Source: Pseudorhodoplanes sinuspersici
GTDB lineage: Bacteria; Pseudomonadota; Alphaproteobacteria; Rhizobiales; Xanthobacteraceae
Assembly (NCBI RefSeq): GCF_002119765.1
Contig: NZ_CP021112.1
Location: 372,001 to 436,000, forward strand
Reading direction: 5' to 3'
DNA length: 64,000 bases
In this document: positions 37,681-46,409 of the stretch, piece by piece
Numbering within the stretch: position 1 is the stretch's first letter
Layout of the letters: each line of letters starts with the position of its first letter
The notes under the pieces: generated by a model
What the model was told of the DNA's origin: nothing
The model's database searches: none
What the model saw: only the letters and a program-made list of their open reading frames with translations
Made by a program: the position numbers and the translations under genes

Positions 37681-39336
37681 ATGAACGGCCGCCAATTCAT
37701 CTATTTCATGCAGGGGCTGACCAAGGTCTATCCCGGCAACCGCAAGGTGCTCGAGAATATCCACCTGCAGTTCTATCCGGACGCGAAGATCGGCGTACTC
37801 GGCGTCAACGGCTCGGGCAAATCGACGCTGCTGCGGATCATGGCCGGCATCGATACCGACTATTCCGGCGAAGCCTGGGTCGCGGACGGCGCACGCGTCG
37901 GCTACCTGCCGCAGGAGCCGCAGCTCGATCCCGACAAGACCGTCCGCGAGAACGTGATGGAAGGCGTCGCCAAGCAGAAGGCGATCCTCGACCGCTACAA
38001 CGAACTGGCGATGAACTACTCGGACGAGACCGCGGACGAGATGACCAAGCTGCAGGACGAGATCGAGGCGCAGGGCCTGTGGGATCTCGATTCCAAGGTC
38101 GACCAGGCGATGGATGCGTTGCGCTGCCCACCGGATGATGCCGACGTGACATCGCTCTCCGGCGGCGAGCGGCGGCGGGTCGCGCTCTGCAAGCTGCTGC
38201 TCGATGCCCCGGAATTGCTGCTGCTCGACGAACCGACCAACCATCTCGATGCCGAAAGCGTCGCCTGGCTGGAAGGTCACTTACGCAACTATCCTGGCGC
38301 GATCCTGATCGTCACCCACGATCGCTACTTCCTCGACAATGTCACCGGCTGGATTCTCGAGCTCGACCGCGGCAAGGGCATTCCCTATCAGGGCAATTAC
38401 ACCTCATGGCTCGGCCAGAAGCAGAAGCGCCTTGCGCAGGAGGGCCGCGAGGAAGAATCGCGCCAGCGCACACTCGCCGCCGAACAGGAATGGATTTCGG
38501 CGTCCCCCAAGGCCCGGCAGGCCAAGTCCAAGGCACGCTTCCAGCGCTATGAGGATCTGCTCAAGAAGGCCGGCGAAAAGCAGACGACGACGGCGCAGAT
38601 CATTATCCCCGTTGCCGAACGGCTGGGGCAGAATGTCGTCGACTTCGAGGGTCTCACCAAAGGCTTTGGCGACAACCTCTTGATCGACAATCTCACCTTC
38701 AAGCTTCCGCCCGGCGGCATCGTCGGTGTTATCGGGCCGAACGGCGCCGGCAAGACCACGCTGTTTCGCATGATCACCGGCCAGGAGCAGCCGGATGGCG
38801 GCACAATCAAGATCGGCGAGTCCGTCCATCTTGGTTACGTCGATCAGTCGCGCGATGCACTGGATGGCTCCAAGACCGTCTGGGAAGAAATTTCCGGCGG
38901 CGTCGATCAGATCCTGCTCGGCAAGAAGGAAGTGAACTCGCGCGGCTATTGCTCGGCGTTCAACTTCAAGGGCGCCGACCAGCAGAAGAAGGTCGGGCAG
39001 CTCTCCGGCGGCGAGCGCAACCGCGTGCATCTTGCCAAGATGCTGAAATCCGGCGCCAACCTGCTACTGCTCGACGAACCGACCAACGATCTCGACGTCG
39101 ATACGCTGCGTGCGCTGGAAGAGGCGCTGGAGGATTTCGCCGGTTGCGCCGTGATCATCAGCCATGATCGCTGGTTTCTCGACCGCATCGCGACCCACAT
39201 GCTCGCCTTCGAGGGCGATTCACATGTTGAATGGTTCGAGGGCAACTTCCAGGAATACGAGGCCGACAAGATGCGTCGGCTCGGCACCGATTCCACCATC
39301 CCGCATCGGCTCAAGTACAAGAAATTTGCGCGCTGA
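37681..39336 (+). CDS. ettA: Energy-dependent translational throttle protein EttA (ABC-F)
   Basis: A 551-residue ABC-F ATPase with two nucleotide-binding domains on one chain and no membrane part. NBD1: [41 protein letters not shown]2: [39 protein letters not shown]. The linker between them is basic and helical ([17 protein letters not shown]). EttA binds the ribosomal E site and gates early elongation according to ATP level. Its stop overlaps the tam start as TGATG. Confidence 0.95.
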   Translation: MNGRQFIYFMQGLTKVYPGNRKVLENIHLQFYPDAKIGVLGVNGSGKSTLLRIMAGIDTDYSGEAWVADGARVGYLPQEPQLDPDKTVRENVMEGVAKQKAILDRYNELAMNYSDETADEMTKLQDEIEAQGLWDLDSKVDQAMDALRCPPDDADVTSLSGGERRRVALCKLLLDAPELLLLDEPTNHLDAESVAWLEGHLRNYPGAILIVTHDRYFLDNVTGWILELDRGKGIPYQGNYTSWLGQKQKRLAQEGREEESRQRTLAAEQEWISASPKARQAKSKARFQRYEDLLKKAGEKQTTTAQIIIPVAERLGQNVVDFEGLTKGFGDNLLIDNLTFKLPPGGIVGVIGPNGAGKTTLFRMITGQEQPDGGTIKIGESVHLGYVDQSRDALDGSKTVWEEISGGVDQILLGKKEVNSRGYCSAFNFKGADQQKKVGQLSGGERNRVHLAKMLKSGANLLLLDEPTNDLDVDTLRALEEALEDFAGCAVIISHDRWFLDRIATHMLAFEGDSHVEWFEGNFQEYEADKMRRLGTDSTIPHRLKYKKFAR

Positions 39337-40106
39337 TGGCAGACTGGAACGCGCAGCAATATCTCAAATTCGAAGATGAGCGGTCGCGCCCGGCGCGCGA
39401 CCTGCTGGCGCAGGTTCCACTCACTCAAGCCGGGAAGATCTTCGATCTCGGCTGCGGGCCCGGCAATTCGACGCAATTGCTGGCGGAGCGTTTCCCGGAT
39501 GCGGCGATCACCGGCGTCGATTCATCGCCGGACATGCTGCGGCAGGCGCGCGAGCGTCTGCCGCATTGTTCTTTCGTTCAGGCCGACCTGAACGACTGGT
39601 CGGCACCGGACGACACCGACCTTCTTTTTTCCAATGCCACTTTCCAATGGTTGCCGGACCATGTCGCCGTACTGCAGCGGCTTCTGAAGACGCTGAAATC
39701 CGGCGCCATCCTGGCGATGCAGGTCCCGGATAATTGGGACGAACCGAACCATGTCTGGATGCGCGAACTGGCCAGGGAAGAGCCGTGGGTGAAATTGCTG
39801 CCGCCCAATCCGCGCGACCGCATGAGCCTGCCATCGGTACACGACTATTACGATCGCATCCGCCCGCATTGTGCGCGCATCGATATCTGGCATTGCATCT
39901 ATGAACATGTGTTGGATGGTCCCGAAGCGATCGTCGAACTGGTGAAAGGCACTGGCCTTCGTCCCTTCATCGATCCGCTGCCGCCGGAGCAGCGTCAGAC
40001 CTTCATCGAGGCCTATACGGCGCGGATCGCGGCCGCCTACCCGCTTCAGATGGATGGCAAAGTGCTGCTCCGGTTTCCCCGTCTGTTCATGGTCATGGCG
40101 CGTTAG
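39336..40106 (+). CDS. tam: Trans-aconitate 2-methyltransferase
   Basis: A 256-residue class I SAM methyltransferase of the Tam family, the usual length. [20 protein letters not shown] at the N-terminus, motif I FDLGCGPGNSTQLLAERFP, and LLFSNATFQWLPDH are family hallmarks. It methylates trans-aconitate, a by-product that inhibits aconitase. The ATG overlaps the ettA stop, indicating coupling. Confidence 0.92.
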   Translation: MADWNAQQYLKFEDERSRPARDLLAQVPLTQAGKIFDLGCGPGNSTQLLAERFPDAAITGVDSSPDMLRQARERLPHCSFVQADLNDWSAPDDTDLLFSNATFQWLPDHVAVLQRLLKTLKSGAILAMQVPDNWDEPNHVWMRELAREEPWVKLLPPNPRDRMSLPSVHDYYDRIRPHCARIDIWHCIYEHVLDGPEAIVELVKGTGLRPFIDPLPPEQRQTFIEAYTARIAAAYPLQMDGKVLLRFPRLFMVMAR

Positions 40107-40121
40107 GGAGACGGCTTACCA

Positions 40122-41357
40122 ATGATAATCCAGATCGTTGTTCGCCTGTGTCTGGTGCTGTCGGTGGTCGCCGCGGGTGGTTTGCCGGCGCACGCGCAGA
40201 GCGATGCCAACTTTCAGAAATTCCTGCAATCGCTGTGGCCGGATGCGCAAGCGATGGGCGTCTCGCGCAGGACGTTCGATGAGGCAACCCGCGGGCTGAA
40301 GTTCAACCAATCGCTGCCCGACCTCGTCATTCCGGGGAAGCCGAAGGAGGCGCCGCGCGGACAGGCGGAATTCGAGCGCACGCCGGCGCAATATCTGTCG
40401 GAATCATCGCTCGCCCGATTGACGGCACAGGGACAGAAGCTCGCCACCGAGCACAAGGCCACATTGGCTGCGATCCAAAAGCGCTTCGGTGTGCCGCCGC
40501 CCGTTGTGCTCGCGATCTGGGGACGCGAAACCAATTACGGCAACGTCAAGCTGCCCTACAACACGATCGAGGTGCTGGCCGCTCAAGCCTATATGGGCCG
40601 GCGCAAGGAGATGTTCCGGCGCGAATTGCTGCTGGCGATGAAAATCCTGGAGGAGCAGCATGTCGCCTTCAAAGACATGAAGGCATCATGGGCGGGCGCG
40701 ATGGGACACACGCAATTCCTGCCGACCGATTTTCTCAAGTATGCGGTGGATCAGGACGGCGACGGCCATCGCGATATCTGGACCTCGGTCCCGGATTCGC
40801 TCGGATCGGCGGCGAGCCAGCTTCTCGCCAAGGGCTGGGATCGCGGCAAGCGCTGGGGCTTCGAAGTGCGCCTGCCTGCAAATGTCGATTGCTCCATTGC
40901 CGAGCCCGATACCAAGATGACGGTCGCCGAATGGATCAAGCGCGGCTATGCGCCCCTGACCCACAAGCCGACTCGCGAGGAACTTGGCGAGGAAGCTTCA
41001 TTGTTTCTGCCAGCCGGCCTGAAAGGGCCGGCGTTCCTGACGCTGAAGAATTTCTACGTGTTCAAGGGTTATAACTTCGCCGATCTCTATGCGCTGTTCG
41101 TCGGCCACCTCTCCGATCGCATTGCCGGCGGCAAAAACTTCGCAACGCCATGGGGCAAGATCGAACAGGCGCGATCCGACTATATCGAGACAATCCAGCG
41201 GCACCTGACCAAGGCCGGTTTCTACAGCGACAAGATCGACGGCAAGGCCGGGATGAAAACGCGCTCCGCGCTCGGCGCCTGGCAGAAGGCGGCGGGCCTG
41301 CCGCTGGATTGCTGGCCCTCGCGTGCTCTGGCCGAGCAGATGCAGGCGGCTCGATAG
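40122..41357 (+). CDS. Lytic murein transglycosylase (MltB/SLT_2) with C-terminal peptidoglycan-binding domain
   Basis: A 411-residue exported enzyme. A signal peptide (about 1-26, AHAQS) precedes the SLT_2 domain, where the catalytic Glu lies in AIWGRETNYGN and MGHTQFLPTDFLKYA and DIWTSVPDSLGSAASQL follow. The last 70 residues (IQRHLTKAGFYSDKIDGKAG, SALGAWQKAAGLP) form a PG-binding-1 domain. It cleaves murein glycan to 1,6-anhydro-MurNAc. It starts 15 nt after tam, and a bidirectional terminator follows. Confidence 0.93.
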   Translation: MIIQIVVRLCLVLSVVAAGGLPAHAQSDANFQKFLQSLWPDAQAMGVSRRTFDEATRGLKFNQSLPDLVIPGKPKEAPRGQAEFERTPAQYLSESSLARLTAQGQKLATEHKATLAAIQKRFGVPPPVVLAIWGRETNYGNVKLPYNTIEVLAAQAYMGRRKEMFRRELLLAMKILEEQHVAFKDMKASWAGAMGHTQFLPTDFLKYAVDQDGDGHRDIWTSVPDSLGSAASQLLAKGWDRGKRWGFEVRLPANVDCSIAEPDTKMTVAEWIKRGYAPLTHKPTREELGEEASLFLPAGLKGPAFLTLKNFYVFKGYNFADLYALFVGHLSDRIAGGKNFATPWGKIEQARSDYIETIQRHLTKAGFYSDKIDGKAGMKTRSALGAWQKAAGLPLDCWPSRALAEQMQAAR

Positions 41358-41401
41358 CACCATGCCCGAACACGCATTGCTCACAGCGCATCTTTCAAAT
41401 G

Positions 41402-41436
41402 AAAAATCCGGCGAGCTTTCACCCGCCGGATTTTTT
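41402..41436. terminator. Bidirectional intrinsic terminator
   Basis: AAAAATCCGGCG (41402-41413) pairs exactly with CGCCGGATTTTT (41424-41435), giving T runs on both strands. It separates the convergent transglycosylase and glycine-zipper genes. Confidence 0.9.
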
Positions 41437-41457
41437 GAAGATCAGGTTTGGTGTGGA

Positions 41458-41763
41458 TCAGTTACACACCTGGACGCGACGCACCTGCCAGTAATAACCA
41501 TCCCAGTAGCGCTGCTTCACCCAGCGGCAAGCCGGTCCATAATAGACCGGGGCCGGAGCGTAATAGACCGGAGGCGGCGGTGGCGGGGGAGCGTAGTAAT
41601 AGGGAGCCGCTGCCGCGCCGATGATCGCGCCGGCGGCAAGACCGCCAAGCACACCGGCGGCGACTGCGCCGCCACGGTTGCGAGCATCCGCCTCGCTTGT
41701 CACCGCGACCATCGAGCCCGCGATCGTCAACGCGGCGACGAGCGCGATAAACCATTTCCTCAT
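41458..41763 (-). CDS. Exported glycine-zipper protein with Tyr/Pro-rich tail (paralog A)
   Basis: A 101-residue protein with a signal peptide (MRKWFIALVAALTIAGSMVA), a glycine zipper (GGAVAAGVLGGLAAGAIIGAA), a run of Tyr/Pro (APPPPPPPVYYAP) and a C-terminal CRWVKQRYWDGYYWQVRRVQVC. Two cysteines may form a disulfide. It is probably envelope-associated. Its architecture is repeated by the next gene. Confidence 0.75.
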   Translation of the reverse strand: MRKWFIALVAALTIAGSMVAVTSEADARNRGGAVAAGVLGGLAAGAIIGAAAAPYYYAPPPPPPPVYYAPAPVYYGPACRWVKQRYWDGYYWQVRRVQVCN

Positions 41764-41937
41764 GAACGTTCTCCTTCTGGGGTGCGGCTGGGGAACCGGT
41801 CGGATTCGCAGCCCGAGGTTGCAGCCTAGCTACAAAATCTTACCCGACCTAGGGTTCCACGCTATTTTGTCGCAAATTTGATAGTGTCACTGTCCCGCCG
41901 ATAGCGCAGGAGAGAAAAGCGCTGCGGTTGAGGGCTT

Positions 41938-42246
41938 TTAATGACAGACGCGGATATTCTGCCGACGCCATGCATATCCGTCCCATACGCGTTGCCGACG
42001 GAGCACACATCCAGGAGGCGGCCCGAAATAGGCCGGCTCGGGCACATAGACCGGTGCGGGATAACCCGGATAATAACCGTAGCCGTAATACGGATAGGCG
42101 GCGCTGCCGATAATTGCACCCGCAGCAAGACCACCGATAATTCCTGCCGCGACCGCGCCGCCACGCCGCGCTTCGGCCTGGCTGGGCGCGGCGACCGCAG
42201 CGGCAAGCGCTATGGTCGCAACTGCGGCCATCATGGATTTCTTCAT
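41938..42246 (-). CDS. Exported glycine-zipper protein with Tyr/Pro-rich tail (paralog B)
   Basis: A 102-residue paralog of the preceding gene product: signal peptide (MKKSMMAAVATIALAAAVAA), glycine zipper (GGAVAAGIIGGLAAGAIIGSA), Tyr/Pro tract and CVLRRQRVWDGYAWRRQNIRVC at the end. GGAGG precedes ATG 42246. The two genes lie in tandem and probably arose by duplication. Function is unknown. Confidence 0.75.
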   Translation of the reverse strand: MKKSMMAAVATIALAAAVAAPSQAEARRGGAVAAGIIGGLAAGAIIGSAAYPYYGYGYYPGYPAPVYVPEPAYFGPPPGCVLRRQRVWDGYAWRRQNIRVCH

Positions 42247-42354
42247 CTCTGCACCTCCGCAATTGCGGTGACGATCGCCCAAGCTGACTGTGACGGCCTT
42301 TGTTGAACTCAAGATGAACGGAGCGTGGTCATTTCGACGCTCCCCTTTGAACGA

Positions 42355-42390
42355 GCCTGCCTTACCGCCCAAGCCTGCCTTACCGCCCAA
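42355..42390. repeat. Two perfect 18-bp tandem copies
   Basis: GCCTGCCTTACCGCCCAA occurs twice without interruption. The Nudix stop codon (42380-42382) lies in the second copy, so the duplication adds only downstream sequence. Confidence 0.85.
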
Positions 42391-43006
42391 GCCAGCGCCA
42401 GAGCGCCTGCACGAATTCCCTCGGGGTCGCCCCGGCTTTGACCCTTAGGCCCCCGGTCTCGTCCGAATGTCGCCGTAGCCCAGGGCCACCATTCACGGGC
42501 TTCACCACAGGTTTGCTAGGCGCAGGCGGTGCAGCCCGCTGCTTTCTGCGCCTGTCCTTTGCCTCTCGCAGTTGCTCGCGCGTTTGCGGACCAACCCTGG
42601 TCAGAAATTCCCGCTCCCGCTCGTGGGTCAGTTTCTTGATCGCCTGATCCAGCGGCAGCCAGCGAACCGCGCTGACGTCCTTCATGAGCTTGGCGACAGG
42701 CTTGCGGCTCGCCTCCATGCGCCAAAATTTTACAACTTTCGGACGGCCAGACGTCACATAGGCGAGTGAGCCGAGATATTCCTGGATGGCGACGTCATGG
42801 CCGGTCTCCTCGATCACCTCGCGCCTTGCCGCCGCGATAGCCGTCTCGTCCTTGTTGAGCTTGCCCTTTGGCAGCACCCAGCTCTTCTGGCGACGCAACC
42901 GCACGACGGCAAAAACCGGTTTGGCGCGGCCGCGCGTAACAATGCCGCCTGCCGCCAGGATCGGATCACGATTTGTGCTTTTCGTTTTCGTCTTCTTCTT
43001 CGCCAT
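42380..43006 (-). CDS. Nudix hydrolase with basic C-terminal extension
   Basis: A 208-residue protein with a Lys-rich start (MAKKKTKTKSTNRD). The Nudix box lies at about 48-70 (GKLNKDETAIAAARREVIEE with TGH). WVLPKGKLN before the box is typical of diphosphoinositol- and Ap4A-type Nudix enzymes. Residues beyond 130 are Lys/Arg/Pro-rich and probably disordered, ending FVQALWRWLGR. The substrate is unknown. Confidence 0.83.
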   Translation of the reverse strand: MAKKKTKTKSTNRDPILAAGGIVTRGRAKPVFAVVRLRRQKSWVLPKGKLNKDETAIAAARREVIEETGHDVAIQEYLGSLAYVTSGRPKVVKFWRMEASRKPVAKLMKDVSAVRWLPLDQAIKKLTHEREREFLTRVGPQTREQLREAKDRRRKQRAAPPAPSKPVVKPVNGGPGLRRHSDETGGLRVKAGATPREFVQALWRWLGR

Positions 43007-43206
43007 GGCTCATCGTCTCGCCGAATCTCAAACGGCGACACGATCATATCGTGCATTGAAGCCGTCGATAGAAGAATGAGGCACCATATCGGCACCTCAA
43101 TCACCTGATGAGAGAGCCGCCATCCCAGCCACACTCACCATGTCCGGGTGTCGGTTTGGTGACAAGCGTCAGCACATACCCAGACATACTCGATCTCACA
43201 GACATC

Positions 43207-43638
43207 CTAGACCGCATCGTCTGGATTGAGGCCATAACGTTTGCACAGAGCGCGCACAACATGGGCATCGGCACCGCCATGAATGGCACCGACCACAGCA
43301 GATTTGACCCGTCCGTTCTCGGCGCCGAGGACAGCGATATAGAGCTGATTGCCGCTATAGCCCGGCAAATCGCTCCTCGCATTCACCCATGCGCAATAAT
43401 TGACGTCACCGGAGCCGGCATTGCCGGGAAACTTGGCCCAATGGAACTTGGCTGAAGCCGGGTCCTTGATGACCCGGCCGACGGCCTCCGCAACCACCTT
43501 CTTCTCATCGGAGGCAAGGTCGCGATAGCTCAGAGTCGAAGGCGAATTGCCCGATTGTGTCACACATCCCGCGAGGGCCGCCGCGGTTATCAGGAGTGCA
43601 GAGAAAATGGCGGGCTTTGAAAACATCCGGAGCCTCAC
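43207..43638 (-). CDS. Small lipoprotein, hypothetical
   Basis: A 143-residue protein with a lipobox LAGC near residue 24. The mature part has VVAEAVGRVIKDPASAKFHW, VNYCAWVNARSDLPGYSG and a final LCKRYGLNPDDAV. The D-P-x-S-A-x-F plus C...VN...GY.G pattern recurs in many proteobacterial small lipoproteins of unknown function. The start could also be the ATG four codons later. Confidence 0.7.
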   Translation of the reverse strand: MRLRMFSKPAIFSALLITAAALAGCVTQSGNSPSTLSYRDLASDEKKVVAEAVGRVIKDPASAKFHWAKFPGNAGSGDVNYCAWVNARSDLPGYSGNQLYIAVLGAENGRVKSAVVGAIHGGADAHVVRALCKRYGLNPDDAV

Positions 43639-43659
43639 TCACGCAAGGAATTCTGGCGC

Positions 43660-43832
43660 TCATTGTGGTTTGATCCCCGCTTCCTTGATGATCGGCCACC
43701 ATTTGTCAATTTTCGCTTTGCTGAGCCGGCTGAGGATGTCCGGATCGGCCAGCGTCTTCGCCATCGCCCTGTTGAGCCTGGTCACGATGCCCTTGGGCGC
43801 CTCCCCCCTTCGGCACCCAGAAAGGTATGTCG
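43660..43832 (-). pseudogene. Remnant of a Bug/TctC binding-protein gene
   Basis: The minus strand encodes a typical Bug C-terminus, GIVTRLNRAMAKTLADPDIL then SRLSKAKIDKWWPIIKEAG, ending in a stop at 43660-43662. Upstream the family segment RDIPFWVPKG is present but in another frame, with a G-rich frameshift between (near 43810). An in-frame stop precedes it, and no N-terminal two-thirds can be found. Confidence 0.7.
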
Positions 43833-43869
43833 CGCTAGGCGTGATGCAACGACAGTATCGTGAAGATCA

Positions 43870-44076
43870 TCACGACGCCAATTGCGCCCACCACAACGCT
43901 ATAAGACCAATCGCAACCACGATGAGGGCCGGCGCCGTGCGGTTCATCCAGATGTTTCCGAATGGATGATGCTGGCCGCAATAATAGCAGCGCTGGAATT
44001 TCACGAGGATCGGCTCTGAAAGTGGAATGCTGGTGCCACAGCCTTTGCAGTCGCGATGGGTGTCCCCTTCCGACAT
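43870..44076 (-). CDS. Small zinc-ribbon protein with one membrane segment
   Basis: A 68-residue protein. Two CxxC knuckles (DCKGCG and CYYCG) about 18 residues apart form a likely zinc ribbon, followed by a C-terminal hydrophobic segment (APALIVVAIGLIALWWA). ATG 44076 (MSEGDTHRDC) is chosen, although in-frame ATGs lie upstream. Function is unknown. Confidence 0.6.
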   Translation of the reverse strand: MSEGDTHRDCKGCGTSIPLSEPILVKFQRCYYCGQHHPFGNIWMNRTAPALIVVAIGLIALWWAQLAS

Positions 44077-44210
44077 GCTGGCGGTACTCGAACGCAACAT
44101 ACAAAACCCCACCACTCGCTGCCCTTAAGCAGGCGTCATCTCACGGGAGTTCACTACGGAGTGTAGGGATACGGTTTTGACAATATGTTAACCGTGCTTG
44201 CTGCACGGCA

Positions 44211-44948
44211 TCATTTGCCATTCGCATTAGGGCTTTCGATCTGGCCACGGCTTTGCAGCCAGGTGGCGAGCAACCAGCAGCCCATCGCCCATGCTGCGCC
44301 GGCGCACCAACCGGCAAGCACGTCGGTCGGCCAATGCACTCCGAGATAGAGCCGGCTGAGGCCGACCAGAATCGTGAGGAAAATCGCGAGCGACAGCAGA
44401 TAGGCTTTCAACCGCCTGCGGCCTTGAATACGCGTCAACAACGCGCCGAGTGTGAGAAATGTCACCGCCGACAGCATGGCATGGCCACTGGGAAAACTCA
44501 TTGTTTTCACGTCGACGAGATGCGCCACCAACTCCGGCCGCGGCCGCGCAAAAACATGTTTCAGCAATTCGCTGAGAATACCGCCTCCGGCAATCGCAAG
44601 GAAAACAAATGCCGCGGCAGCCCGTTTTCCGTCGATCAGAAGATAGATAATGACGCTCAGCGTCACGATTGTGAGCACCGAGAAACTGCCGAGGCTGGTG
44701 ATATCGCGAACGGCACCTTCGAGCCAATCGGGGCCGATCGGGTCGGCAAGATCGTTCGGATTGCGCAACATGCGCAGCACGCGTTCATCGAAAGAACGCG
44801 TATCGCCGTCGAGCACTTCACCGGCTAATTTGCCGAAGCCGAACAGCAGCGCCGCAATAACTGCAAGGCTCGCATAGGGCACGAGTTCTTCGAGCGTGCG
44901 CCCGCGAATGGAAGACCACCAGATGGCGATACGGGAATTCACATTCAT
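44211..44948 (-). CDS. PAP2-family phosphatase
   Basis: A 245-residue integral membrane phosphatase. The three PAP2 motifs are present: KHVFARPRPE, SFPSGHAML and SRLYLGVHWPTD. Members dephosphorylate lipid phosphates such as undecaprenyl pyrophosphate or phosphatidic acid. The start may be ATG 44948 (MNVNSRIAIWW) or 45011. The conserved two-block promoter element at 45030-45103 lies directly upstream, and its position would leave only an 18-nt leader for the 45011 start. Confidence 0.9.
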   Translation of the reverse strand: MNVNSRIAIWWSSIRGRTLEELVPYASLAVIAALLFGFGKLAGEVLDGDTRSFDERVLRMLRNPNDLADPIGPDWLEGAVRDITSLGSFSVLTIVTLSVIIYLLIDGKRAAAAFVFLAIAGGGILSELLKHVFARPRPELVAHLVDVKTMSFPSGHAMLSAVTFLTLGALLTRIQGRRRLKAYLLSLAIFLTILVGLSRLYLGVHWPTDVLAGWCAGAAWAMGCWLLATWLQSRGQIESPNANGK

Positions 44949-45029
44949 CCTGTCGTTATCACTCCGCCCTTTGATGCGACCGCCAGACAGCAATGCTGAC
45001 TGACTGCCCATCTTTCCGATTTTTGCATA

Positions 45030-45103
45030 CGCAACACTCTCTTAAGATTCGAATCGTGACGCAAAACACGTCTGCGATTCGTTCTCCGCGAACAAACGTG
45101 AAC
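45030..45103 (-). promoter_or_regulatory. Two-block conserved promoter-like element, copy 2 (PAP2 gene)
   Basis: Read on the minus strand, block A (45103-45074) matches the cupin-gene copy at 27 of 30 positions and block B (45051-45030) at 20 of 22. The intervening 22 nt are not conserved but have identical length. It points towards the PAP2 gene. Confidence 0.6.
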
Positions 45104-45123
45104 CTTGTTTCAATTTAGGACGA

Positions 45124-45164
45124 AACGGCTTGGAGACAACGGCTTGGAGACAACGGCTCGAGAC
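45124..45164. repeat. Three tandem copies of a 14-bp unit
   Basis: AACGGCTTGGAGAC occurs twice exactly and a third time with a one-base deletion (AACGGCTCGAGAC). It lies just upstream of the conserved promoter element of the PAP2 gene. Confidence 0.85.
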
Positions 45165-45235
45165 AATGCAACACGGCGCATACAATCGCGTGCCGCGCAG
45201 GAGATACGGCCAACTCAGGACATCTTTGTTAGAAT

Positions 45236-45805
45236 CTAGCTGACCTTGGGCCTCTGCACGGGCCGCGGCGGGCAGCCTGCATAGACAGCGTCAATCGCCT
45301 TCTGCGCACCTTCAACCTTGAAATCCGCCGTGCTCAGAAACTCCGTCAGGGAAAAGACCTGCACGATGAGATTGCTCGCCGTCCGCATCTCGTCGACGAA
45401 ACGCACAACCTCGTCCTGATCCTCGATGACGATGGTTTTGGAATCGCGCAGGATGCGGACATTGACGTTATGTCCGGGATTTTGGTCAAAACGATAGGAC
45501 AGACGAGAATTGCGATTCGAGCCGACCTTGGTCAGGAACTTGAAATAGACCACCGGCGCATTATCGAAACACAGCAATTGCAGATCTGCCAATTCAAGTT
45601 GGAAAGGCTCCGCTTTGTAACTCCGAGAGCGGGTCAGCACGCTGGCTTGATAACTTGGCTTGTCCGAAACGCGATCAATCTTGCCTTCGATGATCCACTC
45701 GCCGGATTTGTAACGCGTCAGCGTCGGATCGCCACTGCAGGCACCAAGGGCCGAAATCAGATACAACGAAGCACTCGTCATGAAGCGCTGAAAATACTGA
45801 CGCAC
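45236..45805 (-). CDS. Hypothetical lipoprotein
   Basis: A 189-residue protein with an N-terminal hydrophobic segment ending LGAC, a probable lipobox. No motif is recognised in the mature part, which mixes beta-strand-like stretches (WIIEGKIDRVSDKPSYQASV, NVNVRILRDSKTIVIEDQDE) with a C-terminal helix and CPPRPVQRPK. A single internal Cys and a C-terminal Cys remain. Less GC-rich than neighbours. Confidence 0.6.
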   Translation of the reverse strand: MRQYFQRFMTSASLYLISALGACSGDPTLTRYKSGEWIIEGKIDRVSDKPSYQASVLTRSRSYKAEPFQLELADLQLLCFDNAPVVYFKFLTKVGSNRNSRLSYRFDQNPGHNVNVRILRDSKTIVIEDQDEVVRFVDEMRTASNLIVQVFSLTEFLSTADFKVEGAQKAIDAVYAGCPPRPVQRPKVS

Positions 45806-45894
45806 AACACGCCCCCAAGTAATACCTCCAGTTTGACTCGGCGAAGCGCCGCACGCAATGGGCGTCGATCAGGAAATTTAAATCAAAACGGGAG

Positions 45895-46242
45895 CTAGCC
45901 CCATCCGGTCCTGCCGCTGGATGCCGTGATCGCCAGAATCTGCACGGTCTTCGGCAATTCGATCAGGAATTCCGGATCGCGCGGAAGGTGGTGGATACGG
46001 GTCGGGTCGTCACCGGCGAAGCGCGACATCGCCTCTATACTCTCCCAGTAGGAGATCGTGATGAATTCGCTGTCGGCCTCCCGATCCTCGCGGAAAAGCT
46101 GGACGCCAAGGGCTTTTTCCTCCAGCGGCCGGATGCCGTGTTCGTAAAGATAGTCCGCATACTCGTCGGCTCGATCGGCAGCGACCCGTCCGCGCCAAAT
46201 TCGTGCGACCACAGGTTTAACGTTCTTTTTTCCATCGTGCAT
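45895..46242 (-). CDS. ABM-like ferredoxin-fold protein
   Basis: A 115-residue protein: VVARIWRGRVAADRADEYAD at the start, then FREDREADSEFITISYWESI and MSRFAGDDPTRIHHLPRD. This is the antibiotic-biosynthesis-monooxygenase (dimeric alpha-beta barrel) pattern. Such small proteins range from quinol oxygenases to heme-degrading enzymes, so activity is unassigned. ATG 46242 follows AGGAG. Confidence 0.65.
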   Translation of the reverse strand: MHDGKKNVKPVVARIWRGRVAADRADEYADYLYEHGIRPLEEKALGVQLFREDREADSEFITISYWESIEAMSRFAGDDPTRIHHLPRDPEFLIELPKTVQILAITASSGRTGWG

Positions 46243-46409
46243 GGCAGCTCCTCTCCTCCGCGGAACCAGCGCGGCGTCACCTTTGTTTTCGGAAATGGTC
46301 ACGGGCTTTCATACGGTATCTAAACACCATGAAGTGAGAGCCGGGTGCTTTGGCTCGTGGCTTGCTTGTCCATCGCGTTGCCGGGTTACTCCAGCAAAGA
46401 AGAAAAGCC

